Numbered from the stretch's first letter, positions 47,367 through 56,230 are shown. The stretch is DNA of 64,000 nucleotides from Paludibacter sp. (GCA_028710415.1 JAQTUE010000014.1:91199-155198); one strand, 5' to 3'. Translations and numbers: made by a program. Notes: generated from the letters alone by a model not told the origin.

Positions 47367-48818
47367 TTAGAAGAATGAATAGCTTAGATTAGCACTAAAC
47401 GACCCGTTGAGCCTATTGTTATTATATAAAGGGTATTCTGAATAATATTTACGTAAACTGGCAGATCCTGATAAACGAAGTTGAGATGAGATATAATAAT
47501 ATACCGAGCAATTTAATTCAGTAGTGGATGAAAATTGTTTTTGCCAGGGTTTGGAATCAAATATTGTTGAATCATAGTTTTTAGCATACGATACCTGAAA
47601 ATATTGTGTTATCCCTGCTGTTAAATAGGTCCTGGTGTTTGGATAATATCCGATTGAATATTTTCCAGAAAGGTTCAGGTTGCTTTGATTTGACTTTGTT
47701 GGTTCCTGAAGTTGGTCTGTACTGTAAGCAACGGACTGATTGTATAAATAACTCGAGCCCCATAATCTGGCATCTACTGAATGTTGCCAGTTTAAATTTA
47801 CTGCTTTTTCATAATTGTATGAAAGTGTTACATACGCACCTTTCGAACTCAAATTTGACTTATTCCAGTAAATGCTATCCGGCATAAAAAAAGTTGTTTG
47901 ATTTTTCCGAGTATTGATATCCATAAAAGGCATAAGATTGATCTGGAATACATGTCCGGAACCCCTTGAGAAATTTGCACCGTTTTGCCACAAATCATTT
48001 AATGTTGTAAAATAGGTTGCATCCTGTTTATTCAGTAGATTGTTAGCGACAAAAAATGAATCAATACTCGAAATCTCATCGATTAAATGAAGCCGGGAAT
48101 CCAAAAAACGTTTGTTTTTCACCCTGGATACCTGTTGTGATAATTTGAATATCTCATCATCTGATAAATGACGACTTAAGACTCCCTTTTTGGATAATTC
48201 CTCCAGAATATAAATTGCCTGGCGTGCATCCGCAACCTGCTCAATTCTGCCAACACCTATGCCAATTGAAACATTCGCATTAAAGAATAGCTGGTCATTG
48301 TTTGATTTGGTTTTATTAGAATTGTATTCATTCGTTTTGATTTCATTGTAGTTATAAAAATTTAAAGATCCTCCGAACCGAATGAATTGTTTCTTTAAAT
48401 TATAGAGTGTGCTTGTATAAGTAGGATTTATACTTTCCGATGCATCATTTCCGGTATTTTTGACATTGTTTTGGTTCCGGTTGTCTTTATTTGAAGACGT
48501 GTATCCGGATAAATTACCAATTAGTGAAAAATCAGTTATGTGTTTACGCGTATTGTTGGTTGTTCGAAAGATTGATTGAATAGAACCACTCAAGTTTGAA
48601 GAACTAATAGAATCATGCGGATCACCCGGTGTAGTTGGCTGGCTGGTGTTGTTTTCAAAATTACCATTACTGTTGAAATTCAAATCCAAACTGTTACGAA
48701 CAATATCCGGAGTAAAATACTTATTCAAATCGTATTTAAACTCCTGGGCCGAAGTATTAAAAGATAATACTGCTAAAAAGAAACAAAACATAAAACCGGT
48801 ACTGATTTTTTTTTTCAT
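47367..48818 (-). CDS. Outer-membrane beta-barrel protein of unknown function
   Basis: 483-residue exported protein. A signal peptide (about 1-24, ending NTSAQ) is followed by long alternating strand-forming stretches rich in Asn, Ser and Tyr (LYNLKKQFIRFGGSLNFYNYNEIKTNEY, SAKNYDSTIFDSKPWQKQFSSTTELNCSVYYYISS). It ends with a terminal Phe (FSANLSYSFF), typical of an outer-membrane barrel. A short helical segment is in the middle (YILEELSKKGVLSRHLSDDEIFKLS, about 205-245). No family was recognised. It lies between DUF4922 and glycosyltransferase genes, perhaps by chance. Confidence 0.65.
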   Translation of the reverse strand: MKKKISTGFMFCFFLAVLSFNTSAQEFKYDLNKYFTPDIVRNSLDLNFNSNGNFENNTSQPTTPGDPHDSISSSNLSGSIQSIFRTTNNTRKHITDFSLIGNLSGYTSSNKDNRNQNNVKNTGNDASESINPTYTSTLYNLKKQFIRFGGSLNFYNYNEIKTNEYNSNKTKSNNDQLFFNANVSIGIGVGRIEQVADARQAIYILEELSKKGVLSRHLSDDEIFKLSQQVSRVKNKRFLDSRLHLIDEISSIDSFFVANNLLNKQDATYFTTLNDLWQNGANFSRGSGHVFQINLMPFMDINTRKNQTTFFMPDSIYWNKSNLSSKGAYVTLSYNYEKAVNLNWQHSVDARLWGSSYLYNQSVAYSTDQLQEPTKSNQSNLNLSGKYSIGYYPNTRTYLTAGITQYFQVSYAKNYDSTIFDSKPWQKQFSSTTELNCSVYYYISSQLRLSGSASLRKYYSEYPLYNNNRLNGSFSANLSYSFF

Positions 48819-48968
48819 GATACTTTATTTTAAAATTATAGTTCTTCTATAAACAATAATTATTCCGTTAATATTAATAAAATAGCATTAATGAAATAAT
48901 TATTGTTTGTTAGCTATAGAAGCTATTAATTTTAACAATATTAACAATATAGGCTTTATTTTAATTGC

Positions 48969-50429
48969 TTATTTTTTATTCAGGTTTTGTCTTGCTTTCA
49001 ATTCTATGGTTCTGATCTTGTCTTTATACAGGTTATACCCATTCATTTTTACCACATCCAGCGAAGCATCCGAATTGTCATCCCAACGGCGGCACAGGTA
49101 CAGTGACTCATAAATCCTGCCAATTTGGTATTCCCGGCTGAAATATAATCCCAGGGCGTAATCTTCACCGTAACTGGTGTTTGGTACTTTGATGGTGCGA
49201 AGTATTGGGGTGTAGAATGCCCGTGGTGCGCCCAACCCGTTGATACGCAATGCATTGTTCCGTCCATTTTCAGGGGTCCATTCTTTGTGGTCGATTAGTC
49301 CCGGGGCGATTGTTTCCATTTTGAAATTAGTCATCGTATACGATCCGATCACCATGGCACAGTTTTGTTCGTAGAATGCATTCACAATGGTCTGCAAAGT
49401 ATTTTCATTTTCGTAAATATCATCACTGTCCAGTTGTACTGAAAATTTACCACAGGATGGACAATCAACTCCTTCGTTCCAACAGCCTCCGATTCCCAAA
49501 TCAGTCCGTGATGGCTTGATGTGGATCAACCTGCTATCCAGTTTGGCATATTTTTCAATGATCTCACTGGTCCCATCAGTAGAGAAATTATCTACGATGA
49601 TCAGGTTGAAATCAAAAGTGGTTTTTTGAGATAGAACTGATTGAATGGCATCCTCCACGGTCCGTACCCTGTCACGGATAGGAATGATTACCGAAGCTTC
49701 CACCGGAAATGAATTTTCATTGAAGGCTATGGTTTTAAAATCAGGAGCCAGGTAACCACCCGTTTTCTTTAAATGATCGGTGCAGGCAGCTTCCATTTCT
49801 ACCTGAACGGCCCTGTTTTTAGGATCAACGTAATCAAATAACTTTTCACCGGACTTGCGGGTGTCCTGTTCAATCTCAGAATACAGGTATTCATTGATGT
49901 GGATCAGGTCTGCCTGTTGCGATACTTTTAAACGCAGGTTGTAAAGCCCGGCATGTTTGTAATCTTCAGTAGTTTCTGCAACTGCTTTTTTCAGGTATTC
50001 AGTATTATAAAACAGCACCGATCCAAAATTAAAATCATCACGTAGACTTCCTGCCTGATAGTCAATCAGCGGCAAATTAGACCGTACTCCATTGGCAATC
50101 TGGTAATAATCAGAGTAAACCAACCCCGCTTTTGTGCCGTCTGCAATGTGGAAGAACCGTTCCAGTGCATATTGCCCTAATTCAAGGGTTGTATCTTTTA
50201 TATAAACCAGCGAATAGGGAGTGTCCGATTTCTCAGCAATTTTCCTAATCGTTGACGCACTGTTTATAGAATCAATGTCAATGCATTCGCAACCTTCAAC
50301 AAGTATGTTTATTCCGGCTGTTGCAAGTAAAAATACCGACTTTACAAGTTTCGATTTCAATAGAATTTGTGCGGTATTTTTAGCCTGGACAGCATCTGAG
50401 TATGCTATAAAGCAATTAATTTGTTTCAT
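48969..50429 (-). CDS. Tandem GT2-type glycosyltransferase
   Basis: 486-residue cytosolic protein with no membrane segment. The C-terminal half is a clear GT2/GT-A domain: ASVIIPIRDRVRTVEDAI, LIIVDNFSTDGTSEI and the metal-binding LDSDDIYENENTL. The N-terminal half (about 1-235; LVYSDYYQIANGV, FNFGSVLFYNTEYLKKAV) looks like a second, degenerate GT-A unit. GT2 enzymes use nucleotide sugars. It is on the same strand as the DUF4922 and NagB/PIG-L genes, 78 bp from the latter. A role in making or trimming an amino-sugar glycan is inferred. Confidence 0.82.
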   Translation of the reverse strand: MKQINCFIAYSDAVQAKNTAQILLKSKLVKSVFLLATAGINILVEGCECIDIDSINSASTIRKIAEKSDTPYSLVYIKDTTLELGQYALERFFHIADGTKAGLVYSDYYQIANGVRSNLPLIDYQAGSLRDDFNFGSVLFYNTEYLKKAVAETTEDYKHAGLYNLRLKVSQQADLIHINEYLYSEIEQDTRKSGEKLFDYVDPKNRAVQVEMEAACTDHLKKTGGYLAPDFKTIAFNENSFPVEASVIIPIRDRVRTVEDAIQSVLSQKTTFDFNLIIVDNFSTDGTSEIIEKYAKLDSRLIHIKPSRTDLGIGGCWNEGVDCPSCGKFSVQLDSDDIYENENTLQTIVNAFYEQNCAMVIGSYTMTNFKMETIAPGLIDHKEWTPENGRNNALRINGLGAPRAFYTPILRTIKVPNTSYGEDYALGLYFSREYQIGRIYESLYLCRRWDDNSDASLDVVKMNGYNLYKDKIRTIELKARQNLNKK

Positions 50430-50507
50430 AAATGAATTTATATTATTTCTTTAGTTTTATTGTTTTGTTTGTTGTGATTCAGATCTAAGGTGATTTAACC
50501 GGTTTAT

Positions 50508-52490
50508 TTATAACGGAATATATTGTACAAATGCTTCGATGGCTTCATACGATGCCAATCCCAGTTGCGAATAAAGTTCCGCGGTGGCATGGTTCCTGTC
50601 TTCAGAGCGTTGCCAGAATAACCGTTCATCATTGCCCATGAAAGGGGCGCTTTCCATTTGCGATTGATGACGTAGTATGGCGTTCCGTTTGTTACGCAAT
50701 TCTTCCGGGCTGATAGGCACTGCCATTTCAATGTGGTCAATTTCCCATTCTTTCCAGGCTCCACGGTACATCCAGATTCTGCAGTCTTTCATCCATGCTT
50801 CGTCTTTCATTTCGTCGATGGCTGCTAATGCAGCATCCAGGCATACTTTGTGGGTTCCATGAGGATCAGCCAGGTCACCGGCTACATAAATTTGTTGCGG
50901 TTTTAGTTCGGCAAGCAGGTTTTTGATAATCTGAACATCCACATCGCTCATCACTCCTTTCTTGATAGTCCCTGTTTCATAAAACGGCAGGTTTAGGAAA
51001 TGGATTTTTTTAGAGGCTAGCCCCATATACCGACAGGCTGCTTTTGCCTCGCCACGTCTGATCAATGCTTTTAAATCCAGGATCTCGCGGGTGTCCATGT
51101 CTCCTTCTTTCTTGTCCTGCAATATGAACTGGCGAAATTCGTTGTATTTCGATTCAATAACCTCGTTGCTGAAGTCATAGATGTCTTTAAACCCTTTCAG
51201 GAATGCCAGGAAGCGGATTACTTCTTCGTCGGCAACTGCTATATTCCCTGAAGTCTGGTAAGCTACATGTACGTTGTGATTCTGATCAATCAGTCTTTTA
51301 AAGGTACCCCCCATGGAGATTACGTCATCATCCGGGTGCGGACTGAAGATTAAAACGTTTTTTGGATACGGGTTGGCACGTTCAGGTCGGTTTGAATCGT
51401 CTGCATTTGGCTTTCCACCGGGCCATCCGGTAATGGTGTGTTGCAGGTCGTTGAAAATCTGTATGTTTACATTGTATGCCGATCCGTAGATGGCAAGCAA
51501 TTCACTCAGGCCGTTTTCATTATAATCTTTATTGGTGAGCTTTAAGATTGGTTTTTTAATTTTCATGCAAAGCCACACGATAGCACGACGGATCAGTTTT
51601 TCATCCCATTCGCACGAAGTCACCGACCAAGGGCGGCTTATGCGGGTCAGCTCACTCGCTGCAGGCAGATCAATTACCATTTTTACATTCGAGTGGGTTT
51701 GTAGAAAGGAAGCCGGGAATGCATCCGACATGGTTCCTTCAATCGAATCCTTGATAACGGTCGATTTGTGTTCACCCCAACCTACTAAAACAATGCGTTT
51801 TGCTTTCAGGATAGTGCCTACCCCCATGGTGATGGCGCTGATTGGCACGGTGTCGATTCCCCCGAAGAGATCGGCCGCATCTTTGCGGGAAATATTGTCG
51901 AGTAAGATTAATCGTGTTGTCGAGTTAGCCTGCGAGCCCGGTTCGTTGAATCCGATATTCCCGGAACGCCCGATGCCCAATATCTGAAAATCAATGCCGC
52001 CAAATTCAGCAATTTTCTTTTCGTAGGCATAGCAGGAAGCCATGATTTCCGATTTATCCAGTGTGCCATTCGGTGTGTATATGTTCTCTGCCGGGATGTC
52101 AATCTGGTCGAACAGGATGTCTTTCATTTGCAGAAAGCAGCCCTGGGTGTTGTTGCTTAGCGGATAGTATTCAAAAAGGTTGAAAACAATCACATTGTTG
52201 AAACTCAAATTATCTTCTTTATGTAGACGTGCCAGTTCCAGGTAAATGCTCAGGGTCGATTTCCCATTCGTTAATCCTAATATACATTTTTCCCCGGCCG
52301 ATTGCTTCTCTCTGATAAGTTGTGCAATCTCTTCCGCTACTTTTACGGATCCGATTTGATCATTTTCAAAAATCTCTGTATTGATCTTTTCAAATCGTGT
52401 CACACGCGATAATTCAAATACATCTTCCGGTTGATAATATCTCTTCGGAACGCGTGTTAAGGTTATTTGTGAGCTCAGGTTTGTTCTCAT
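50508..52490 (-). CDS. NagB-like / PIG-L deacetylase fusion with altered NagB catalytic residues
   Basis: 660-residue fusion. Residues about 1-280 have the glucosamine-6-phosphate deaminase fold (LTNGKSTLSIYLELARLH, IPAENIYTPNG, GIGRSGNIGFNEPGS). Residues about 370-660 are a PIG-L/LmbE zinc deacetylase domain with H385-P-D-D-D and DPHGTHKVCLDA. Fusions of this type are known in Bacteroidota. Compared with E. coli NagB, D72 is replaced by F106, D141 by S176 and H143 by N178. Only E148 (E183) is kept. The deaminase part may therefore only bind sugar phosphate, while PIG-L would deacetylate GlcNAc-6-P. It is divergent from the MurK-like gene. Confidence 0.85.
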   Translation of the reverse strand: MRTNLSSQITLTRVPKRYYQPEDVFELSRVTRFEKINTEIFENDQIGSVKVAEEIAQLIREKQSAGEKCILGLTNGKSTLSIYLELARLHKEDNLSFNNVIVFNLFEYYPLSNNTQGCFLQMKDILFDQIDIPAENIYTPNGTLDKSEIMASCYAYEKKIAEFGGIDFQILGIGRSGNIGFNEPGSQANSTTRLILLDNISRKDAADLFGGIDTVPISAITMGVGTILKAKRIVLVGWGEHKSTVIKDSIEGTMSDAFPASFLQTHSNVKMVIDLPAASELTRISRPWSVTSCEWDEKLIRRAIVWLCMKIKKPILKLTNKDYNENGLSELLAIYGSAYNVNIQIFNDLQHTITGWPGGKPNADDSNRPERANPYPKNVLIFSPHPDDDVISMGGTFKRLIDQNHNVHVAYQTSGNIAVADEEVIRFLAFLKGFKDIYDFSNEVIESKYNEFRQFILQDKKEGDMDTREILDLKALIRRGEAKAACRYMGLASKKIHFLNLPFYETGTIKKGVMSDVDVQIIKNLLAELKPQQIYVAGDLADPHGTHKVCLDAALAAIDEMKDEAWMKDCRIWMYRGAWKEWEIDHIEMAVPISPEELRNKRNAILRHQSQMESAPFMGNDERLFWQRSEDRNHATAELYSQLGLASYEAIEAFVQYIPL

Positions 52491-52532
52491 TTTTTAGTGT
52501 TTTCCAGTTTACGTATCTTGTAAATTAGGGGT

Positions 52533-52563
52533 CAAAAGTAATCAAATTTTTGGAATCTTACAA
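52533..52563 (-). promoter_or_regulatory. Putative promoter of the NagB/PIG-L gene
   Basis: Minus strand: TTG (52561-52563), 20-bp spacer, TACTTTTG (52533-52540). This matches the consensus. The TGCAAACGTTTGCA palindrome lies just upstream. Confidence 0.55.
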
Positions 52564-52568
52564 TTTAA

Positions 52569-52582
52569 TGCAAACGTTTGCA
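52569..52582. promoter_or_regulatory. LacI-type operator-like palindrome
   Basis: Perfect 14-bp palindrome TGCAAACGTTTGCA in the divergent promoter between the NagB/PIG-L and MurK-like genes. The central CG with flanking AAAC/GTTT is typical of LacI/GalR-family sites. The same core recurs at 54812-54831. No LacI-family gene is in the window. Confidence 0.6.
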
Positions 52583-52678
52583 GAAAAAATCACTTTTTTG
52601 TTCTTTTTCTTTGGTCAGGTCAATGATTTTGCTTTAATTTGCGTTGAAATTTGAATAATAACTGTTAAAATTAAGAAT

Positions 52679-53515
52679 ATGATATTAATTGCTGATAGTG
52701 GTTCGACAAAAACAAATTGGTGCCTGACCGAAAATTCGGTAATTCTGAAACACATTTTCACTAAAGGGATCAGTCCGTTTTATCAAACCGAAGAGGAGAT
52801 TGTCCGTGAATTGGAAGTATCCCTGATTCCCTTTTTAAAAGGAGTCAAAATCGATCAGATCTTTTTTTATGGTACCGGTTGTTCTTTCCCTGATAAAATA
52901 GCCATAGTAAGTGGTGCTTTGGGATGGCATTTTAAGAATGTATCCATCGAAGTTCAGAGTGATTTACTGGGAGCTGCTCGTTCTCTGTTTCTCAGTACCA
53001 AAGGGATAGCCTGTATCCTGGGTACCGGTTCAAATTCCTGTTTGTATGATGGCACAGAAATCGTAGAAAATATTTCCCCGCTTGGCTTTATCCTGGGTGA
53101 TGAAGGCAGCGGTGCTGTACTGGGTAAAATATTGATTGCTGATTGCCTGAAAAATCAACTTCCTGAAGCACTGAAAGATAAATTGTTGGCTAGCTATGAA
53201 TTGAATGCACAGATGATTCTTGAAAATGTATACAAGAAACCATTTCCAAACCGATTCCTGGCTAAATTAACCCCGTTCCTCCTCGAAAACATTACTGAAC
53301 CTTCCATTTATAAAATTGTATACGATAGTTTTGATGCATTCTTCTTGCGCAACGTCATGCAATACCCGCTTGAAAATGTACAGGTTGGATTTGTAGGTTC
53401 CATTGCGCATTATTTCGGGGATATACTGAAAGTAGTTGCTTCAAAACGTGGCATTACCATTTCGCAGGTTGTTCAAAACCCTATGGATGGGTTGGTGAAA
53501 TATCATTCCAACTGA
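52679..53515 (+). CDS. BadF/BcrA-type N-acetylhexosamine kinase (MurK-like)
   Basis: 278-residue actin-fold kinase of the BadF/BadG/BcrA/BcrD family. Motifs: phosphate-1 LIADSGSTKTNWCL, LGTGSNSCLYDG and GFILGDEGSGAVLGK, then the C-terminal helix region. Members include GlcNAc kinases and MurK, the MurNAc kinase of Tannerella forsythia whose murTKQ operon pairs it with MurQ. Here MurQ follows 462 bp downstream on the same strand. I predict MurNAc (and perhaps GlcNAc) phosphorylation at O6. Which sugar is preferred is not certain. Confidence 0.85.
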   Translation: MILIADSGSTKTNWCLTENSVILKHIFTKGISPFYQTEEEIVRELEVSLIPFLKGVKIDQIFFYGTGCSFPDKIAIVSGALGWHFKNVSIEVQSDLLGAARSLFLSTKGIACILGTGSNSCLYDGTEIVENISPLGFILGDEGSGAVLGKILIADCLKNQLPEALKDKLLASYELNAQMILENVYKKPFPNRFLAKLTPFLLENITEPSIYKIVYDSFDAFFLRNVMQYPLENVQVGFVGSIAHYFGDILKVVASKRGITISQVVQNPMDGLVKYHSN

Positions 53516-53977
53516 TCTGTTGGCATGTCTTAATGTGCACCATTCTTTGTACTTAAGTTACTTTCGTTTTGATATTGACATTATCGGAGATGTCAGCTTT
53601 AACCCGTTTATTGGCTATTCTGATTCTTATTCATATGGAAGTAAATACAATTACCGGGAATAACTCAATTGATCTCTTTTTTGCTCTTTTTCCGCTCTTG
53701 ATCCGTTCTTGGTTGCCTGGGGGTTGCCTGGGGGTTGGCTGGGGGTTGGCTGGGGGTTCCGAGGGCCCTGGCCCTCGAAACCCCCTCGAAACCCCCTCGA
53801 AACCCTCACGGAACCCTCACTGAACAGCGAAAGGATGGAGTCCGAATAAAATTGGTTTGTTGGCTTGAAATGATGGGGATATTTCTTATTTGATTTTGGA
53901 ATATTATAGGATTTGAAAGCAGTTGCACGTGGTAAAGTGTTTAAAAAAAGACTGTTGCATTTAAAACAAAATAAAGT
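53516..53977. other. 462-bp intergenic region before murQ
   Basis: Contains the 11-bp-periodic inverted array at 53711-53825 between the MurK-like gene and murQ. There is no clear terminator for the former and no other gene. Outside the array it is A+T-rich. Confidence 0.6.
53711..53826. repeat. Inverted 11-bp-periodic GGGTT/AACCC array (copy 2)
   Basis: The left arm has GGTT at 53711, 53722, 53733, 53744 and 53755. The right arm has AACC at 53779, 53790, 53801 and 53812, plus AAC at 53823. Both have an exact 11-bp period. CGAGGG and CCCTCG face each other at the centre. The left arm has four runs of five G in 45 bases, so a G-quadruplex is possible. The design matches 24929-25027 although the unit sequences differ. 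Confidence 0.9.
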
Positions 53978-54796
53978 ATGTCATTTAAAAAAATTACAGA
54001 GCAGAATTCCCTGCATGATAACCTGGATAAAAAATCAGTAAAGGAATTGTTGGTTGAAATGAACCAGGAAGACCAGAAGGTGCCGTTGGCTGTCGCAAAA
54101 GCACTTCCACAAATAGAATCGCTCGTTGAAAAGATTGTTGAACGAATGGAACGCGGTGGCCGGATATTCTATCTGGGTGCTGGTACCAGTGGCCGTTTGG
54201 GTGTATTGGATGCATCTGAAATCCCGCCGACATTCGGTATGCCGCCTCATTTGGTGGTTGGGCTGATTGCAGGTGGAGAAAGGGCGTTGCGTAATCCGGT
54301 TGAAAATGCAGAGGATGACCTGTATAAAGGCTGGGAAGAACTTGAGGCACACCATGTGAACCAAAATGATACCGTCATAGGGATTGCTGCATCAGGTACA
54401 ACGCCCTATGTGATAGGGGCTTTGCGCAATGCACGGGCAAACGGAATCCTGACTGCTTCGGTAGCTTGCAATCCCGATTCACCCATCGCTCAGGAAGCTG
54501 AAATCAAGATAGAAGTCATTGTAGACCCTGAATTTGTAACCGGCAGCACCCGGTTGAAATCAGGCACTGCCCAGAAATTGGTGTTAAATATGATTACCAC
54601 TGTGACCATGATTAAATTGGGCAGGGTAAAAGGAAATAAGATGGTGAATATGCAACTTTCGAACGCTAAATTGGTTGACAGGGGATCACGCATGATTGTT
54701 GAGGAATTGGGGCTGGATTATGAACAGGCAAAAAACATTTTATTAATCCACGGTTCTGTTAAAAAGGCAGTTGACGCTTACCGGAAGGAAAAATAA
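53978..54796 (+). CDS. murQ: N-acetylmuramic acid 6-phosphate etherase
   Basis: 272-residue SIS-domain enzyme that cleaves the lactyl ether of MurNAc-6-P to GlcNAc-6-P and D-lactate. The signature GAGTSGRLGVLDASEIPPTFG (about 67-87) contains the catalytic Glu region, and VGLIAGGERALRNPVENAEDD follows. The C-terminal segment IVEELGLDYEQAKNILLIHGSVKKAV matches the family tail. It is the key marker that this region salvages cell-wall sugars. A LacI-type palindrome and a bidirectional terminator follow. Confidence 0.97.
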   Translation: MSFKKITEQNSLHDNLDKKSVKELLVEMNQEDQKVPLAVAKALPQIESLVEKIVERMERGGRIFYLGAGTSGRLGVLDASEIPPTFGMPPHLVVGLIAGGERALRNPVENAEDDLYKGWEELEAHHVNQNDTVIGIAASGTTPYVIGALRNARANGILTASVACNPDSPIAQEAEIKIEVIVDPEFVTGSTRLKSGTAQKLVLNMITTVTMIKLGRVKGNKMVNMQLSNAKLVDRGSRMIVEELGLDYEQAKNILLIHGSVKKAVDAYRKEK

Positions 54797-54811
54797 TAAA
54801 AGCATTACTCG

Positions 54812-54831
54812 TTATGCAAACGTTTGCATAA
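54812..54831. promoter_or_regulatory. 20-bp palindrome with the same TGCAAACGTTTGCA core
   Basis: Perfect palindrome TTATGCAAACGTTTGCATAA just after the murQ stop. It shares its 14-bp core with 52569-52582. The two copies bracket the MurK-like/murQ pair, so one regulator could bind both and loop the DNA. A loopless palindrome is unlikely to be a terminator. Confidence 0.6.
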
Positions 54832-54902
54832 TTACGTTTTTAGTTTTTCTAATGTAGTAAATCTATTTATGATTGTTCAATAATTTTTCATAATTGTATC
54901 AC

Positions 54903-54938
54903 AAAAAAGATTGGCTCAATAAAAAGCCAACCTTTTTT
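54903..54938. terminator. Bidirectional terminator after murQ
   Basis: Stem TTGGCT / AGCCAA extended by an A6/T6 arm with one mismatch, between convergent murQ and the ABC permease gene. Confidence 0.85.
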
Positions 54939-54953
54939 GTAAAGAATTCAATC

Positions 54954-56069
54954 TCAATTTTTCTTCCTGTAGCTTATGACTGCCCAAATATTAAAGAATA
55001 ATGCAAATCCTATCAGTGCGGCCAGTTCTTTAATCAATTGGATTGGATTGCTGCCCTTCAAATATACCGACCGCATGACTGACATGAAATGCTTTAAAGG
55101 ATTGAATGCGGCTATCCATTTTGCCCATTCCGGCATACTGTCAATTGGGGTATACAATCCGCTCAACATAATAAATACCAGAATAAAGAAAAATACGATA
55201 AACATAGCCTGCTGAAGTGTTGCAGCATAATTGGAAATCACAATGCCCAGGCCCGATACGGTTAAGATATATATGGCAGCAAACAGGTAAATGGTCGAAA
55301 AATATCCTGCCGGAATTAGTCCGTATACCAGCCAGGCAATTAAAAAACCTATGCTGATTACCATTATCCCGATGATCCAGAAAGGGATTAGCTTAGCCAG
55401 TATAAATGTAATTTTAGGTACGGGGCTAACATTGATTTGTTCCATGGTTCCCAACTCTTTCTCAAATACGATAGAAATTGCCGGCAAAAAACCGCATAGC
55501 AATGTCAATATCATAACCATCAATGCCGGAACCATAAATACCCGGTAGTTCAGGTTGGGATTAAAACGGTACTGGGAATCAATCTGAATAGTTGGTGTAG
55601 CACCGGTACCTGCTTTTGCCGGCAGCATTTTCTGAATAACATCCATGTTGAAATCCATTACAATGCTAACCAGATACGTCATGCCGATACCGCCTTTCAT
55701 TCCATTCACGGCATTGGCCGATATCATCACTTTGCCGCCCTGGCGGTTCACAAGATTTTTCTCAAAATCTGCCGGTATTTCAAGGATAATATCCGATTCA
55801 TTTCTTTCAATGCTTTTCAGGGCTTTGTTGTAATCAGGCGAAACATCTGTCAGCTTGAAATAATTTGAGGAAATTATTTTCTGGGTAAGCTGCCTTGAAA
55901 ACGTACTGTGGTCATTGTCGATCACACTTATGTTTAGGTTCTTGATTTCATAACTGGCAGCCCATGGAAACACCATGAGTACCATAAACGGAAATATGAA
56001 TATCATTTTCGGAAGAAAAGGATTCCGGAGTATTTGCTTGAATTCTTTTTTTAGAAGATATTTTATCAT
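54954..56069 (-). CDS. ABC-2 type transporter permease (second)
   Basis: 371-residue permease starting at ATG 56069 (an in-frame 17-residue extension is rejected). An N-terminal TM (FLPKMIFIFPFMVLMVFPW) is followed by a large periplasmic loop (about 40-175) and five clustered TMs (MVMILTLLCGFLPAISIVFEKELGTMEQINVSPV). This is the YhhJ/YbhR layout of exporters working with an HlyD adaptor and a TolC channel. It is the last gene of the export operon. The substrate is unknown, perhaps drugs or lipophilic metabolites. Confidence 0.9.
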   Translation of the reverse strand: MIKYLLKKEFKQILRNPFLPKMIFIFPFMVLMVFPWAASYEIKNLNISVIDNDHSTFSRQLTQKIISSNYFKLTDVSPDYNKALKSIERNESDIILEIPADFEKNLVNRQGGKVMISANAVNGMKGGIGMTYLVSIVMDFNMDVIQKMLPAKAGTGATPTIQIDSQYRFNPNLNYRVFMVPALMVMILTLLCGFLPAISIVFEKELGTMEQINVSPVPKITFILAKLIPFWIIGIMVISIGFLIAWLVYGLIPAGYFSTIYLFAAIYILTVSGLGIVISNYAATLQQAMFIVFFFILVFIMLSGLYTPIDSMPEWAKWIAAFNPLKHFMSVMRSVYLKGSNPIQLIKELAALIGFALFFNIWAVISYRKKN

Positions 56070-56131
56070 GATATTATTTGTTTTCTTATTTGTATGTATC
56101 GACCTGAAATTTGTTTGCACTTTTGATTAAT

Positions 56132-56226
56132 ACTAACTTCTACTTTCTCTTTCTACCAACTACTTACTACCTTCTACCTGCTTTTTCATCCTTTTTTCTT
56201 ACCTCTTACTCCTTACCTCTTACCTC
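56132..56226. repeat. 7-bp-periodic CTTACCT tract
   Basis: CTTACCT, CTTACTC, CTTACCT, CTTACCT in a row at 56198-56225, preceded by looser CTTCTAC/CTTACTAC-type units from 56132. The plus strand is nearly G-free. It lies 4 bp beyond the stop codon of the first permease gene (56231-56233). Confidence 0.75.
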
Positions 56227-56230
56227 TGAA

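Noticed and set aside
54812..54831. Palindrome as a terminator of murQ
   Set aside because: No loop and no T-run. A proper bidirectional terminator follows at 54903-54938 and the core matches an operator-like site elsewhere.
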